The position numbers and the translations under genes are program-made. 53,938 bases of DNA. Origin: Aureococcus anophagefferens (taxonomy: Eukaryota > Sar > Pelagophyceae > Pelagomonadales > Pelagomonadaceae). The stretch is from positions 98,019 to 151,956 of the forward strand of contig NW_008705610.1 of assembly GCF_000186865.1 (NCBI RefSeq). Reading direction: 5' to 3'. Below the pieces are notes generated by a model. The model saw only the letters and a program-made list of their open reading frames with translations. It had not been told where the DNA came from and searched no databases. Positions 8,944 through 18,282 of this stretch are shown one piece after another (position 1 is the stretch's first letter; each line of letters starts with the position of its first letter).

Positions 8944-10798
8944 CTATGATGGCCACGGGTATTTGTCGAGCATGGCCGCGTCGCTCACCGTGAACGTGCC
9001 GCCCAGCTCGCCGAGCTTGCGCTTGAGGCTCGCCCTTGAGCCGCACGTGGAAGCGCGGATTGGACGCGTTCCATTCGTATCTCGACTCGCTCCGTTGACG
9101 CTTCAGGTCCTCGAGCGCCTCCTGCTGCTCGTGGGTCCGCGGAGAGTTGGACGCCGCGGCCGCGATGAGCGCGTTCAAACGGTTCGCCTCAGCGCGGCAC
9201 TTCGAGCACCGGTAGTACCGCGACGCGATGAACTCGTCGCCGCTCATGCCCTTGACGCGACGTATGCTCCACTTCTTCGTCCGCGTGACCGAGTTGGAGT
9301 GGTCGTGGCCGTGGTTGACGCATGGCGTGCACTCGAAGCGGTCCTTGAACTCGTCCGTCGGGTCGATGAACGTGATCGGCCGCAGATCGAAGTCGCGCGG
9401 CGCGGAGTAGGAGTCGACCTTCGGCGGCAACAACGTCGTCGAATCCCAGTCGCTGATGAGGAAGGACCTCTCGTGGTTCACGTTGTTCATGTCGGCGATG
9501 GTCGTCTGGAAGAACGTCCACTGCGACTTCGGGATGCCGTGGATCACGGCGCCGCCGAACTTCTGCACGTCCTGCTCCGACATGTAGTCGACGCTCGTGA
9601 TCAGATCCTCGTCGACGTCGACGCTGTAGGTGCCCGTGGGCGAGCTCTGCGAGTTCGCCTTGACGATGGGGATGGTCACGAGCAGCGCGAGGCCCGTGAA
9701 GACGGTCGACGCCTTGGTCACCTTGGCGGACCCCGAGCCCGCGTCGAGCTCCGTCGCGTCGGACTGGATGCGCGCCAGGATCTTGTGCGTCGCCGGCACG
9801 CGGATCTCCGTGGCGTCGCCGTCGTCGTCGGGCGCGTCGAGCTTGAGTAGGACGCCGCCGCCGTCGACGATGACGCGCAGCTCGCATTTGGCGCGCACCG
9901 GCGCCTCGACCTGGATCGCGCCGAGGCCGAGCCCCAGCTGTGGCCTCAGCCAGCGCACGATGGGCTGCAACGGCGCCGCGGGCTCCGGAGACGGCGCGCC
10001 GAGCGACGGGAACGCGTCCTTCATGTAGTCGTCGAAGGCCGCGGCCGCGCGCCGCAGGTCCGGCAGCAGCCATCTGCTGCTGGAGAGCTCGAGGGGCCGG
10101 CCGATGCTCGCCTTGAGCTCGAGGTACATGAGCGTGTGCTTCGGGAACTGCCAATCGAACTCGTCCCCCGCGAGCCACTTGATGTAGTCGGGCCCATGCT
10201 GCCAGAATTCCTCGCCCGTCGCGCGGTTCGTCGAGGGCTTGCTGGCCACGGTCTTGCGCAGGAACATCTTCTTCAACGCGACGCCCTCGAAGTTGCCGAA
10301 GTCGAAGACGTAGTCCGGCGGCCGGCCGGGGCGCGCGCCCGCGCGCGCGAGCGTCGAGGCGCGGGGCCCCACGCTGAAGTACCTCGCGAGGAGCGTCTGC
10401 TCGCCCGAGGCGGGCAGCTCGCGCGTGCTCGCCTTCTCGCGCCAACCTGAACGCTCGTCGATCCACCGCTGCATCTCAGGCGTCGAGGGCACGTTGATGA
10501 CGGGCGCGGGCCCGAAGAGCATGTCGAAGTCGTGCGCCGTCGGCAGCACGCCGCGCTGGAGGTTCTCGAAGGCGATGTGGAAGATGAAATGCTTCCGCGC
10601 GGTGTCGGGCTTGAGGTAGCGACCGCCGCGGCTTCGGCCGCCCGACGAGCGCTCCGACATCGTGTTCACCAGCCCTACGAGTCGGGCGTGCGCCATCGCG
10701 ATCTCCTCGGGCGTCGGCGCCACGAAGACGGGGGCCGCGGGCGCGGGTGGCGTCGCGTTCGTCGGCGGCGCCGTCGGCGCAGGAGCCGGCGCAGCCAT
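8944..10798 (-). CDS. DUF3820-like plus DUF6729-like zinc-cluster protein (one frameshift near 9031)
   Basis: The start MAAPAPAPT at 10798 leads an Ala/Pro-rich N-terminus of about 25 aa. Residues 164-230 (FDFGNFEGVALKKMF, DYIKWLAG, HTLMYLEL) match the FGxxxGxxLxxxPxxYxxWL pattern of DUF3820-like modules. Residues 485-534 contain CxxC (490/493), WSIRRVKGMSGDEFIASRYY and CxxC (531/534), the layout of the DUF6729 zinc domain found in large repeated protein families. After residue 589 the frame loses sense, while the adjacent frame gives KRKLGELGGTFTVSDAAMLD and a stop at 8944. A one-base error near 9031 therefore separates the body from its true C-terminus; the open frame running to 8732 is spurious. 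The function is unknown; DNA binding or a mobile-element role is plausible. Confidence 0.6.
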
Positions 10799-11674
10799 GC
10801 TCTAGACCGTCGAAGACGCGCCGCGCGGTGCGATGAACGCCGCCGCGCGACGCCGGGGAGCCGCCGCGCCTGGGAAGACCCCCGCGACGACGGGCCCGCG
10901 ACTCAGGCGGCTAAAGCGGCGGCTCAAAGCGGCAAGAGCATGCCTCAGTCGTCCCGCAGAGGCGCTGCCCCTCTGCAACAATTTCTTTCATCTGGGCTGC
11001 GAAAACGGGGCGGTTTTCAAGTGCTCCGATGGTTTTCTGTGGCTCGGAGCGATTGACACCGATTGACACGGATACGCGGGAACATTAAATAGCTCCCTTA
11101 TATATTATATGGAAATTCCGCCAAGTATTCCGCCAAGAAACCGTCTTAAAGCGGGTCTGAAAAGTGGTCTGCTAGGCGGAACACGACGACAGCGCAACTG
11201 GAGTCCACGTCGAGCCAGAATTGGCGGAATTGGCAGAATACGGTGGGATTTCTCTATAACCCAGCGCCGGGGTCGAGTTTTCTTAATACCGCCGCGCCGC
11301 ACGCCCCCCTCGGCGAATGTCCCGGGAGGGTGCGCTGGGCGCGTCTCGGCGAGCCGCGACGGATGGTTGCGGGCTGGAGCTCTGCGGACTCGATGGCGAC
11401 GCGCGGCGAGGTGTCGAAGGTCGCATTTTCTTAATACACGCCGGGACCAAAGAACCGCTCTGCGAATGTCCCCAGGAGGTGTTCCTTTAGCGACTCTTCT
11501 GTCTCCGAGACGTGGCGCGCCTCTGGGGACGCCGTGCCGCGGTCTGGGTTCAAGCGGAAGAACCGAAGATTGATGAATGTTCAATCAAACCCTCAGAGAT
11601 TCTTTCTTCTCTCCGAGCGAGTGCGTAACATCGTCGCCCGCCTGAGGCAGCGCCCCCGCCCGCGGGGCTCGGCC
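10799..11674. other. Intergenic with short inverted and direct repeats
   Basis: Holds GGCGGAAT-type heptamers (about 11108-11140 and 11220-11240), an 18-bp motif GTGGGATTTCTCTATA (11243-11258) that recurs inverted at about 12435-12450, and two direct repeats about 148 bp apart, TTTTCTTAATAC...GCGAATGTCCC (about 11279-11320 and 11427-11470). No gene seen. Confidence 0.6.
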
Positions 11675-12293
11675 ATGGCCGACGCCGACGAGCCGATGCT
11701 CGCGGCAGAGGCGAAGGACGACGAGCCGACGCCCGCGGCGGCGGAGGCGAAGGAGACCGAGCCGCCGCCGCCGAAGCGGCGGAAGCGGCGAAACGCGGCA
11801 GAGCTGCTCGGCAACGAGTCGGCGCAGGACGCCTGGCGTCGCGGCGCTACCACGTCGCGCAGGGCACGGAGCGGCTCGCCTGCCGCGCCCGCGCCGGCCC
11901 CGACGGGGGCCCCGGCGGACGGACCGCGACCTCCAGTGGGTCGAGCAGTACTGGAACGACGCGAAGCGGAAGACGCGCGAGCTCTGCGACTACACCATCA
12001 CGGGGCTCAAGCGCCAGTTCCCGCTGTCCCTCGCGTCCGTGCCCATCTCGAACCAGCGCAACTACATGCAGCGCTCCTTGGACATCATGCGCGCCCTCCG
12101 GGAGATCGGCCGCGACGGCGACTTCGCGAAGATCCCCGCGCTGAAGAAGCAGTACAAGTCGCACCGCCAGACCAGCGGCCTCGCCCCGCAGGCCGCGCCA
12201 CGCGCGGGCCGCACCGTGACGCGCGCCCGCCGCATCACATATGCCCGAGACGCCGCGAACAACCCCGCGGCCGCGGCCCGCGCGGCCGACTAG
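11675..12293 (+). pseudogene. Unrecognised GC-rich gene with two frame changes
   Basis: Three consecutive protein-like segments lie in three frames. The first is an ATG at 11675 giving MADADEPMLAAEAKDDEPTP, Ala/Glu-rich then PPPPKRRKRRNAAELLG. The second is RYHVAQGTERLACRARAG (from 11845). The third is LQWVEQYWNDAKRKTREL to SLDIMRALREIGRDGDFAKI and an Ala-rich end with a stop at 12293. Order and spacing suggest one gene of about 205 aa with a basic, helix-rich C-terminal half, carrying two single-base indels or, less likely, very short introns. The family is not recognised. It is flanked by an inverted 18-bp repeat (11241-11258 and 12435-12452). Confidence 0.4.
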
Positions 12294-12555
12294 GACGCCG
12301 ACGCACTCGGTGGCGCTACCCATAAATGTTTGTCGTTTCCGACGAGCCGGTGCGTTAGGCCGTCCGGCGGTAAAAAAAGCGGTACAATCGGCGCCGATCG
12401 ACGACCCCTCTGGCGTCGATTGACGGCAAGGTGCTATAGAGAAATCCCACTGTAGGCGGAATAGGCGGAATTGATGGATGATCTCCCGGGCCACGGAGGA
12501 GGCAGAATTGGCGGAATAGGCGGAATAGGCGGAATTGGCAGAATTCGCCGCAGCG

Positions 12556-13417
12556 ATGACGACAGCGAGTCTGGAGTCCACGTCGAGCGGGAAAGAGGTA
12601 GCGACTCAGCGGGAACAGCTGCTCGACGCGCAAGTTCAAAAACGACGTGGCGCGGGAGGTCGCGTTGCTCCGCGGCCTCGCGCAGACGACGCGCGCCTTC
12701 GTCGGCGACTCGCGTATGTCAGGCGAGGCCCGGACGTATCTTCACCTGCTCGCGTCGCGCTGCCCCGAACCGCTCGTCTTCGGCGCGGGTTCCGATGACC
12801 TCGCGGGTCCAACGCGATGGGCAGATTTCGTCGCGCTGTGCAAGCCGCTCAATTCGTCGGTCGCGTACGTGCGCGATAATTATATATCTGCTGCAGCTTG
12901 GTCGAACGTCGTCGCGCTCCTCGAACAGAAAGGCAAGAAGGACCAGTGGCTACAGCGCTCGACCCAAGTTATCCTCGGCACGTTCGTGTGGCATATCATC
13001 AACCGCGATGGCAACAGCATTGCCGATTTTGAGAGCGCCTCGGCGACGACTCGGCTCGGCCAAAGTGTGGCATCCGCGCGGAATGGGAGCCACGGCGCCG
13101 ACGTCATCGTGCGGACGTCGCCGCCGGTCAATCCGGGACCCCATTCCAGCGTCGAGGGTTCTCTCAACGGGAATCTCGCCCTCGTTCACGACGTTCACGA
13201 CTTGTGGATCGCGTCCGAGATGCTCCTCGCCGGCCATACGTGCGCGATGATTCTCCCGGCGGCGAAGATTGTCGGCGAGTACCAGGCGGCGCTCGAGACG
13301 GCCTTCCAGACGCCCGTCCCGATCGGCGGGCTTTACAAGGACACATGGCACCCGTGCGTCCCGCTGGTCACAGGACAGTGGGTTCATCTACTTCCGTTCA
13401 TTCCTAAGAAACATTAA
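12556..13417 (+). pseudogene. Unrecognised protein, one frameshift near 12631
   Basis: The main frame gives about 256 aa (REVALLRGLAQTTRAFVG to WVHLLPFIPKKH) with hydrophobic and Trp-rich helices and the segment VWHIINRDGNSIADFESASA. It has no in-frame ATG upstream, and its first candidate codon at 12647 is GTG. The adjacent frame supplies ATG at 12556 and MTTASLESTSSGKEVATQRE, ending just where the main frame becomes sensible. A one-base deletion near 12631 would give a single protein of about 286 aa. The function is unknown. Its upstream region is built of GGCGGAAT repeats (about 12455-12545). Confidence 0.5.
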
Positions 13418-14040
13418 TGGAGAGATAGGGAGGGGTCCCTTACTAGATTTTCGCCCACCAGATACGACTGCGGCAGCTGTTGGGAATCAGGGCTGCCTGG
13501 CAGAGGATCTGCCTCACTAGGTCCAGGATGACTCTCCGTCTATTACAGTGCGGGACGCAACTATAACAGGGTTAGAAAGTATCAAGGATGGAACCAATAC
13601 ATTTATGGAAACAACATGGCTGAATATGTATGGTGGAACCAATACTTAATATCGCATAAAGCGAGATGGAACCAACACACTCGAATATGCATGATGGAAT
13701 CAACATCCTCATATGTATGCTGGAAACACTATGGGTGAATATGTATGATGGAACCAATATCGAGAGAGCGACGGAACCGTACCATGTCATGAACTTAGAC
13801 CCTGGCATATTCACGATTAGCGATTGGTTCCATCATACCACTTCATACCATGCTTGTTTCCATCATACTATATACACCCTTATTGGTTCCAACATAATAA
13901 TTTCTCTAGTAAATAAATTTCCCTTTTATTAAACGCTCCCGCCGCTAGTAGCGAATAAAGATTGAAGGTGTCCACTTTGAGACGCGCACGTGGAGCCCTG
14001 AAATTCATAGACCCAACGAGCTTTAGCAGCAAAAAGAAAA
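13418..14040. other. AT-rich intergenic with fold-back element
   Basis: Mostly the AT-rich inverted-repeat element at 13586-13896. The rest has no recognisable gene. A sharp drop in GC sets this block apart from both flanking genes. Confidence 0.6.
13586..13896. mobile_element. AT-rich fold-back/MITE-like element
   Basis: The left side carries GGATGGAACCAATAC and ATGGAAACAAC; the right side carries their inverses GTTTCCATCAT and TATTGGTTCCAAC. ATGGAACCAA or its complement occurs at least six times, with direct copies on the left half and inverted copies on the right half, so the whole roughly 310 bp can fold into one long imperfect hairpin. No ORF of note. Confidence 0.65.
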
Positions 14041-14811
14041 ATGAGTGAGATCATTCTCGGTCTCGGAACGCAGCGAACGGAGGACGGACTGAACAGCTGC
14101 GACGCATCAGAATACGGCAGCGACGCGTTGGACGCGGACACGGAGGTGGGGGAAGATGTGCTTCAGCAGGCCGCGGCGCCTGATCTGGAGCCTCGGGGCG
14201 ACCCTGAGAACGACGACGTCGTGCCCGAGAGACGCGGGAAGCGGCGACGCGCGGAGGATGCGCAATATATCTTGCGCAGATCAACCCGCGCCAAGGCACC
14301 CGCTTCCATGAAAGAAGGCGCCATCAAACTCTTGGCATTTACCGCAAAACAATGGACGACGGAACTCAAGGGAAAACGGTTCACACCCCCAGAGGGTACG
14401 CGCAGCAACATCGCGAAAGTGTGCCGTCAAAGGGCGTCGTCAGAATGGGTCGTGCACGCTGGGCGAGTCCAATGTCCGCTGTACACGGTCCTGGAGCTCG
14501 CCGAAGACGAGAGCTGGTACAAGGAGGCGTACGGCATCTTTAACAAAAGAAAGTTTGGCCTGGGGGCGGTGCCGGAGAATGGCGACCGCGTCACCAAGTT
14601 CTACCACAAGGGCAAAGCGCACGACGGCAGCGTCACCAAGATATATCGCGCGGACGTGAAGTATCGGCGGGGAGGGCAGACGCGGCGGATGAAGCTGTGG
14701 GAGATCAATTTTGACGACGGAGATTGGGCCGAGCTTTCTGAGATCGAGGCCGTCGCAGCGAGACAAGCATACTTGCGGCGGACCCGAATGCCGACTCTCT
14801 TCGGGAATTAG
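14041..14811 (+). CDS. Tudor-like family paralogue C, soluble form
   Basis: 256 aa. The C-terminal 165 residues align along their length with copies A and B (KLLAF, KQWTTEL, SSEWVVHAG, CPLYTVLELAEDE, WYKEAYGIFN, GDRVTKF, RRMKLW, FDDGD, LSEIEAVAAR), at roughly 60% identity by eye. The Tudor-like barrel is at about 181-237. The N-terminus is unrelated: instead of a membrane segment it is acidic (residues 15-60) and then basic (RRGKRRR at 64-70, a possible nuclear signal). So the conserved core is joined to different N-termini in different members. Frame intact; the function is inferred only from the fold-like pattern. Convergent with copy B. Confidence 0.75.
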   Translation: MSEIILGLGTQRTEDGLNSCDASEYGSDALDADTEVGEDVLQQAAAPDLEPRGDPENDDVVPERRGKRRRAEDAQYILRRSTRAKAPASMKEGAIKLLAFTAKQWTTELKGKRFTPPEGTRSNIAKVCRQRASSEWVVHAGRVQCPLYTVLELAEDESWYKEAYGIFNKRKFGLGAVPENGDRVTKFYHKGKAHDGSVTKIYRADVKYRRGGQTRRMKLWEINFDDGDWAELSEIEAVAARQAYLRRTRMPTLFGN

Positions 14812-15626
14812 TTCCATTTCGATACTTAGTGTCACCCTTCGACACCTAGTGTCACCTGGCCTGCATCAAGTTTGGCATTGCCTCATAGGGGAACAATCTT
14901 GTAATAGCAAGAGAACAAGAAACAGCATGTTTGATTGGACGAGTGTGCCTCAAAGGGATCTGGGCTCTCAAAAACCACATTTACTCGAAAATATTCCATC
15001 TGTTTCCATTGCGGGTTGAAGTGCTGCGCAAATGTCAATAAGTATGAACACTTCACTGCAGTGCTATTCGGCTTGGATCGACATTCGCACGCGAGTTGGC
15101 ACAGTCATACATTAAATTGAAATCCGTCCAAATATTACACCTTCCCGTGAATGAACATTATACAGCTGGATGTCAATTGACTTTCCCTGACATTTTGGCA
15201 GGACCAAATCTCGACTTGTCAAAGCACGACTCATAGTGAACTTTGTGAAGTCTTCAAATTTCGACTGAATTAGTATGGCGAAAGGGCCCTTTGTAGCTTC
15301 TAGCGTACGCGACTTTGGTGGCGGCGTCTCCCTGGGGATTCCGCGTGCGGCGGTCGCGGCGAACGGCGACGCTTCGGAGGCGTCCAAATGAACTCGTTTT
15401 TCATTGGTCGTATATCACCATTCAAAGAGATCTTGGGGAAGCCCTAAGAGGCCGACGGCGCGTCCGCTCGAAGGGCGTGGCGGCTTGCAAGCGAATGAGC
15501 GCCGGTCCACGCCCATGCTTCTTAAATGGATTTAGGGAGAATCGGTCTAGTTCGCCATGTCTTCCCACGCGCAGGAAACCGCCATCCGCTTGACAGCTCG
15601 CGGCGGCCGAAGCGCGATGCGTCGGC
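14812..15626. other. Intergenic between convergent Tudor-like genes
   Basis: AT-richer DNA with a short direct repeat CTTAGTGTCACC/CCTAGTGTCACC (about 14825 and 14844). From about 15445 it becomes homologous to the segment left of copy A (about 3718 onward), marking the edge of the duplication. No gene seen. Confidence 0.55.
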
Positions 15627-16298
15627 TCACCGAGCCGGCGCTCGATTCCGCCGCGAGAACGCTCGCCTCGCCGCGATGGCCTCGATCTCGGAAAGGCCGG
15701 CGCGATCTCCGTCGTCGAAAGCGACGTCCCACAGCTTCATGCGTCGCGCCTTCTCTCCCGGTCGGCGCTGCACGTCCCCGACCGTGACCTCGGCGACGGT
15801 GCCGTCGTACGCTTCTCCGTCGTAGAAGAACTTGGTGACGCGGTCGCCTTCGCCCGGCGCCTCCCCCGACCCGAATTTCTTCTTGTTGAAGACGCCGTAC
15901 GCTTCTTTGTACCATTCCTCGTCTTCGGCGAGCTCCAGGACCGTGTACAGCGGACACGGGGCGTCCCCGGCGTCCACGACCCACTCCGACGACGTCCTTT
16001 GGTAGCGCACCTTCGCGATAGCCTTGCGCAGACCATCTTGATCCGTGAACCATTTTCCCGCGAGTTCCTTCGTCCATTGCTTCGTACCAAACGCCAAGAG
16101 CTTGTTCGCCGCTTCTTCCGCGATGCGAATCGATTTTCGCGGCATGGTTTGCTCGGCGCATCGGCGCTTTCTTCCCGTTTTTGCGTCGCTTCCTTTCGCG
16201 CGGCGCACACGTCCTCGCGTGAAGCCGTAGGCCATGCCCAACCCTCCGATGACAACGCCGAGGCCCGCGATACCTCGAGCGAGCTTACGTCCACTCAT
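15627..16298 (-). CDS. Membrane-anchored Tudor-like protein, copy B
   Basis: 223 aa, differing from copy A at about ten positions (for example A15V, I22M, I26F, G34A, N35K, V52M, R177Q). It keeps the hydrophobic anchor (8-28), the family core and the Tudor-like barrel (151-207). Most changes are conservative and the frame is intact, which points to a recent duplication still under coding constraint. The shared block runs from about 15463 to 16345 and includes both flanks, so the whole gene with its promoter was copied. On its right the TIR element copy 2 begins within 80 bp. Confidence 0.75.
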   Translation of the reverse strand: MSGRKLARGIAGLGVVIGGLGMAYGFTRGRVRRAKGSDAKTGRKRRCAEQTMPRKSIRIAEEAANKLLAFGTKQWTKELAGKWFTDQDGLRKAIAKVRYQRTSSEWVVDAGDAPCPLYTVLELAEDEEWYKEAYGVFNKKKFGSGEAPGEGDRVTKFFYDGEAYDGTVAEVTVGDVQRRPGEKARRMKLWDVAFDDGDRAGLSEIEAIAARRAFSRRNRAPAR

Positions 16299-16417
16299 CT
16301 TCGCTCAATAGTAGCGTGTTCAGTGGCGCCGAAGCTAGAGGTTAGACTTCTACAAGACTTAGTAGTCATCTACAATAGAGAGGTTCAGTTTTGCTTTGGA
16401 TGATCTTTGGAATAGAC

Positions 16418-17030
16418 CACTGGCGTAAAAAATAGTACACCAGGGAGCAGCCCAGCCGCTCGTGAAGCATGAAGCATGAAGCCGCCGTCGTCGCTGCCCC
16501 CCCGGCCCGACCATGGCGGGCCCGCTGCTCGTCTGGGAGTCCGGCGCGACGTTGTCCGTGCACGGCTTGACGGCGGCGCATTCGGGCTCCCGTCCCATCC
16601 AGTGTCGGTTGGCGGCGGCGACTTCAGGTCGTACACGAGCACGCTGGTTCGGCGCCCCCTGGCATCTCTGGGTTCGGACCCGCGAGGCCGCCGACTTCCG
16701 CGTTCGAGGGGGGCGCATGACCGTGCCGCGCTCCATGGAGGCGCGCTGGCTCGAGACTCTCCGCGGCGCCCGAATCGCTCGCCGCCCCGCGGCGGGCTTT
16801 CAGGGCAACCGCGTGCACGGCCGAGACCCACGGCGTCAGCCTCTGCGGCGTGGGCTACGCCGAGCCCAAGCAGACCTTCCCCGGCGACATCATCTGCCGT
16901 ACCTACGCCTTCGCCGAAGACCTGGCGCGCGCNNNNNNNNNNNNNNNNNNNNNNNNNNNNNNNNNNNNNNNNNNNNNNNNNNGGATCGGCTTCCAGTGCG
17001 CTGGAGCAGCTAGAGATCTTTACGCCAGTG
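16418..17030. mobile_element. CACTG-type (CACTA/EnSpm-like) transposon nested in the TIR element
   Basis: Perfect 12-bp terminal inverted repeats: CACTGGCGTAAA at 16418-16429 and TTTACGCCAGTG at 17019-17030. The triplet GAC flanks both sides (16415-16417 and 17031-17033), while the uninterrupted copy 1 reads ATAGACATTGCC at the same place, so the insertion site and 3-bp duplication are directly visible. CACT(A/G) ends with 3-bp duplications are typical of the EnSpm/CACTA superfamily. A 50-N gap inside means the true length is unknown, so it could be non-autonomous or the collapsed remnant of a long element. A coding-like piece (CTAETHGVSLCGVGYAEPKQ, about 16813-16872) precedes the gap. Confidence 0.8.
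16933..16982. other. Assembly gap (50 N)
   Basis: Exactly 50 N, a typical placeholder for a gap of unknown size, lying inside the nested CACTG-type element. Confidence 0.99.
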
Positions 17031-17949
17031 GACATTGCCGACTGTTGAAGGTGCCGAGCACGGATCTCTACTCCGCAGGACGCCGGGCGCTCGGATGCGC
17101 CGAATGATGCTATGGTCGTCTTCGCAGCCCCTCAACTCCGCGAATACGCCGAGATGGGCAACGATCTCAGCAGCTGTATGGACCGAATGCGCACGGATGA
17201 CGCGCCGGTGAAAACAAGACATCTAGGCGATTCGGTAGGGACTCAGACGGGCGGTTACAGGGAGCGAAATGGGGCGCGCTCGACTCCCCCGACCTCTTAA
17301 AGCTGTTTTCGAGCCCACGCAGCACCACGGATCGTTTGTCGTCACCGAGGGGTCGTCTGGTTCGAAGGGTTGGGCAGCGAGACTCGAAATCGTCGATTTC
17401 GTCTGGTCGCGGCTCGGGCGCCGCGGCAGCCCGACACCGCGAAGGTTTTTGGCAGCCCCAGCTCCAGGGACGCGAGGAGGTTACCCCACGCCATCCCCGT
17501 GTCGACTCGTTCCATCGCCTCCAGCTGCGTCACGCCCCGGGCCGCCAAGGCCTCCTCACGGGCTGCCCCGCCCCCGCCCCCCGCCCCCGCACGCAGCCTC
17601 CATGACGCGCCGCGCGCACCGAATGTCGATCCCACGGCGCGGGGGAGCTTCGCCGGCGGGGGGCGGTGGCGGCCCCTGCCACACGCTGGGTTCCCGAGCC
17701 CCGTCCGCGAGTTTCTAAAAATCTCCCTTCGATGTCCAAACACGCTTTGGCACGTCCAAAAACCATGGTCCAAACAAGCTTTGGACGACCGCCAAACACG
17801 ATGATGACGTTCACTTTGGATGTTGAATGTCCAAAACAACATCCAAAACATCACCCAAAAAAACTGAACCTCTCTAATAGTAGAAGATTCTCCCTACTTC
17901 AGTTGAATACACCATATTGCTAACTAGCGCCCGAGCCTGCGGAAGAGCT

Positions 17950-18282
17950 ATGGCCGGGCTCGTCGAGAAGCCGGACCTCCAGAGCGGCAAGGAATCTTGT
18001 GTGCTGCTCGTCGCCCTGGGGTCTTTAGGCGACGCCCTGCCCCTCGTCGCCCTCGCCGACGCGCTCTGCGGGCTGCTGGCGCGCGTGCGCGTCGTCGTGA
18101 GCGCCGAGACCTACGCGCGCTCGCACAGATCCTGGATAACGACACGAGCCTTGAGCGCGTGTCGGCGCTGTCGCCGGCGACGGGCGTCTCCGGGGGTGTC
18201 GCGGACGGCGGCGACGCCGCGGCGCGCGCGTGCGCCGCGAGTGCGGAGCTCGAGCTCATCTACGAGGCCGCGCTGCTACTCA
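17950..18282 (+). pseudogene. Glycosyltransferase, N-terminal fragment
   Basis: ATG at 17950 gives MAGLVEKPDLQSGKESCVLL and VALGSLGDALPLVALADALC (about residues 21-40), the GSxGDxxPxxALAxxL start of UDP-sugar glycosyltransferases (GT1/sterol glucosyltransferase type). After ETYAR the frame changes by one base near 18120, and the adjacent frame continues AQILDNDTSLERVSALSP to IYEAALLL. Coding then stops at CTCA (18279-18282), where the LRR gene's 3' end begins. The last 134 bp (18149-18282) are repeated at 39616-39749, where the rest of the glycosyltransferase continues. This locus is a broken head. Confidence 0.75.

Larger units (their letters stand above)
16377..17875. mobile_element. Non-autonomous TIR DNA element, copy 2, carrying an insertion
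   Basis: Same ends as copy 1 (AGAGAGGTTCAGTTTT and inverse) and nearly identical interior from 17034 to 17870. Differences include an 8-bp insertion near 17333 and a few substitutions near 17750. It is interrupted 41 bp inside its left end by the CACTG-type element. Taking that out leaves about 880 bp. It ends 75 bp before the glycosyltransferase ATG at 17950. Confidence 0.8.

Noticed and set aside
8963..9850. 295-aa plus-strand open frame opposite the zinc-cluster gene
   Set aside because: Mirror of GC-rich codons; the opposite strand has the CxxC and DUF3820-like motifs.
12647..12649. GTG (and TTG at other loci) as start codons for large frames
   Set aside because: Nuclear eukaryotic genes start at ATG; these frames are better explained by frameshifts, introns (21393) or upstream ATGs.
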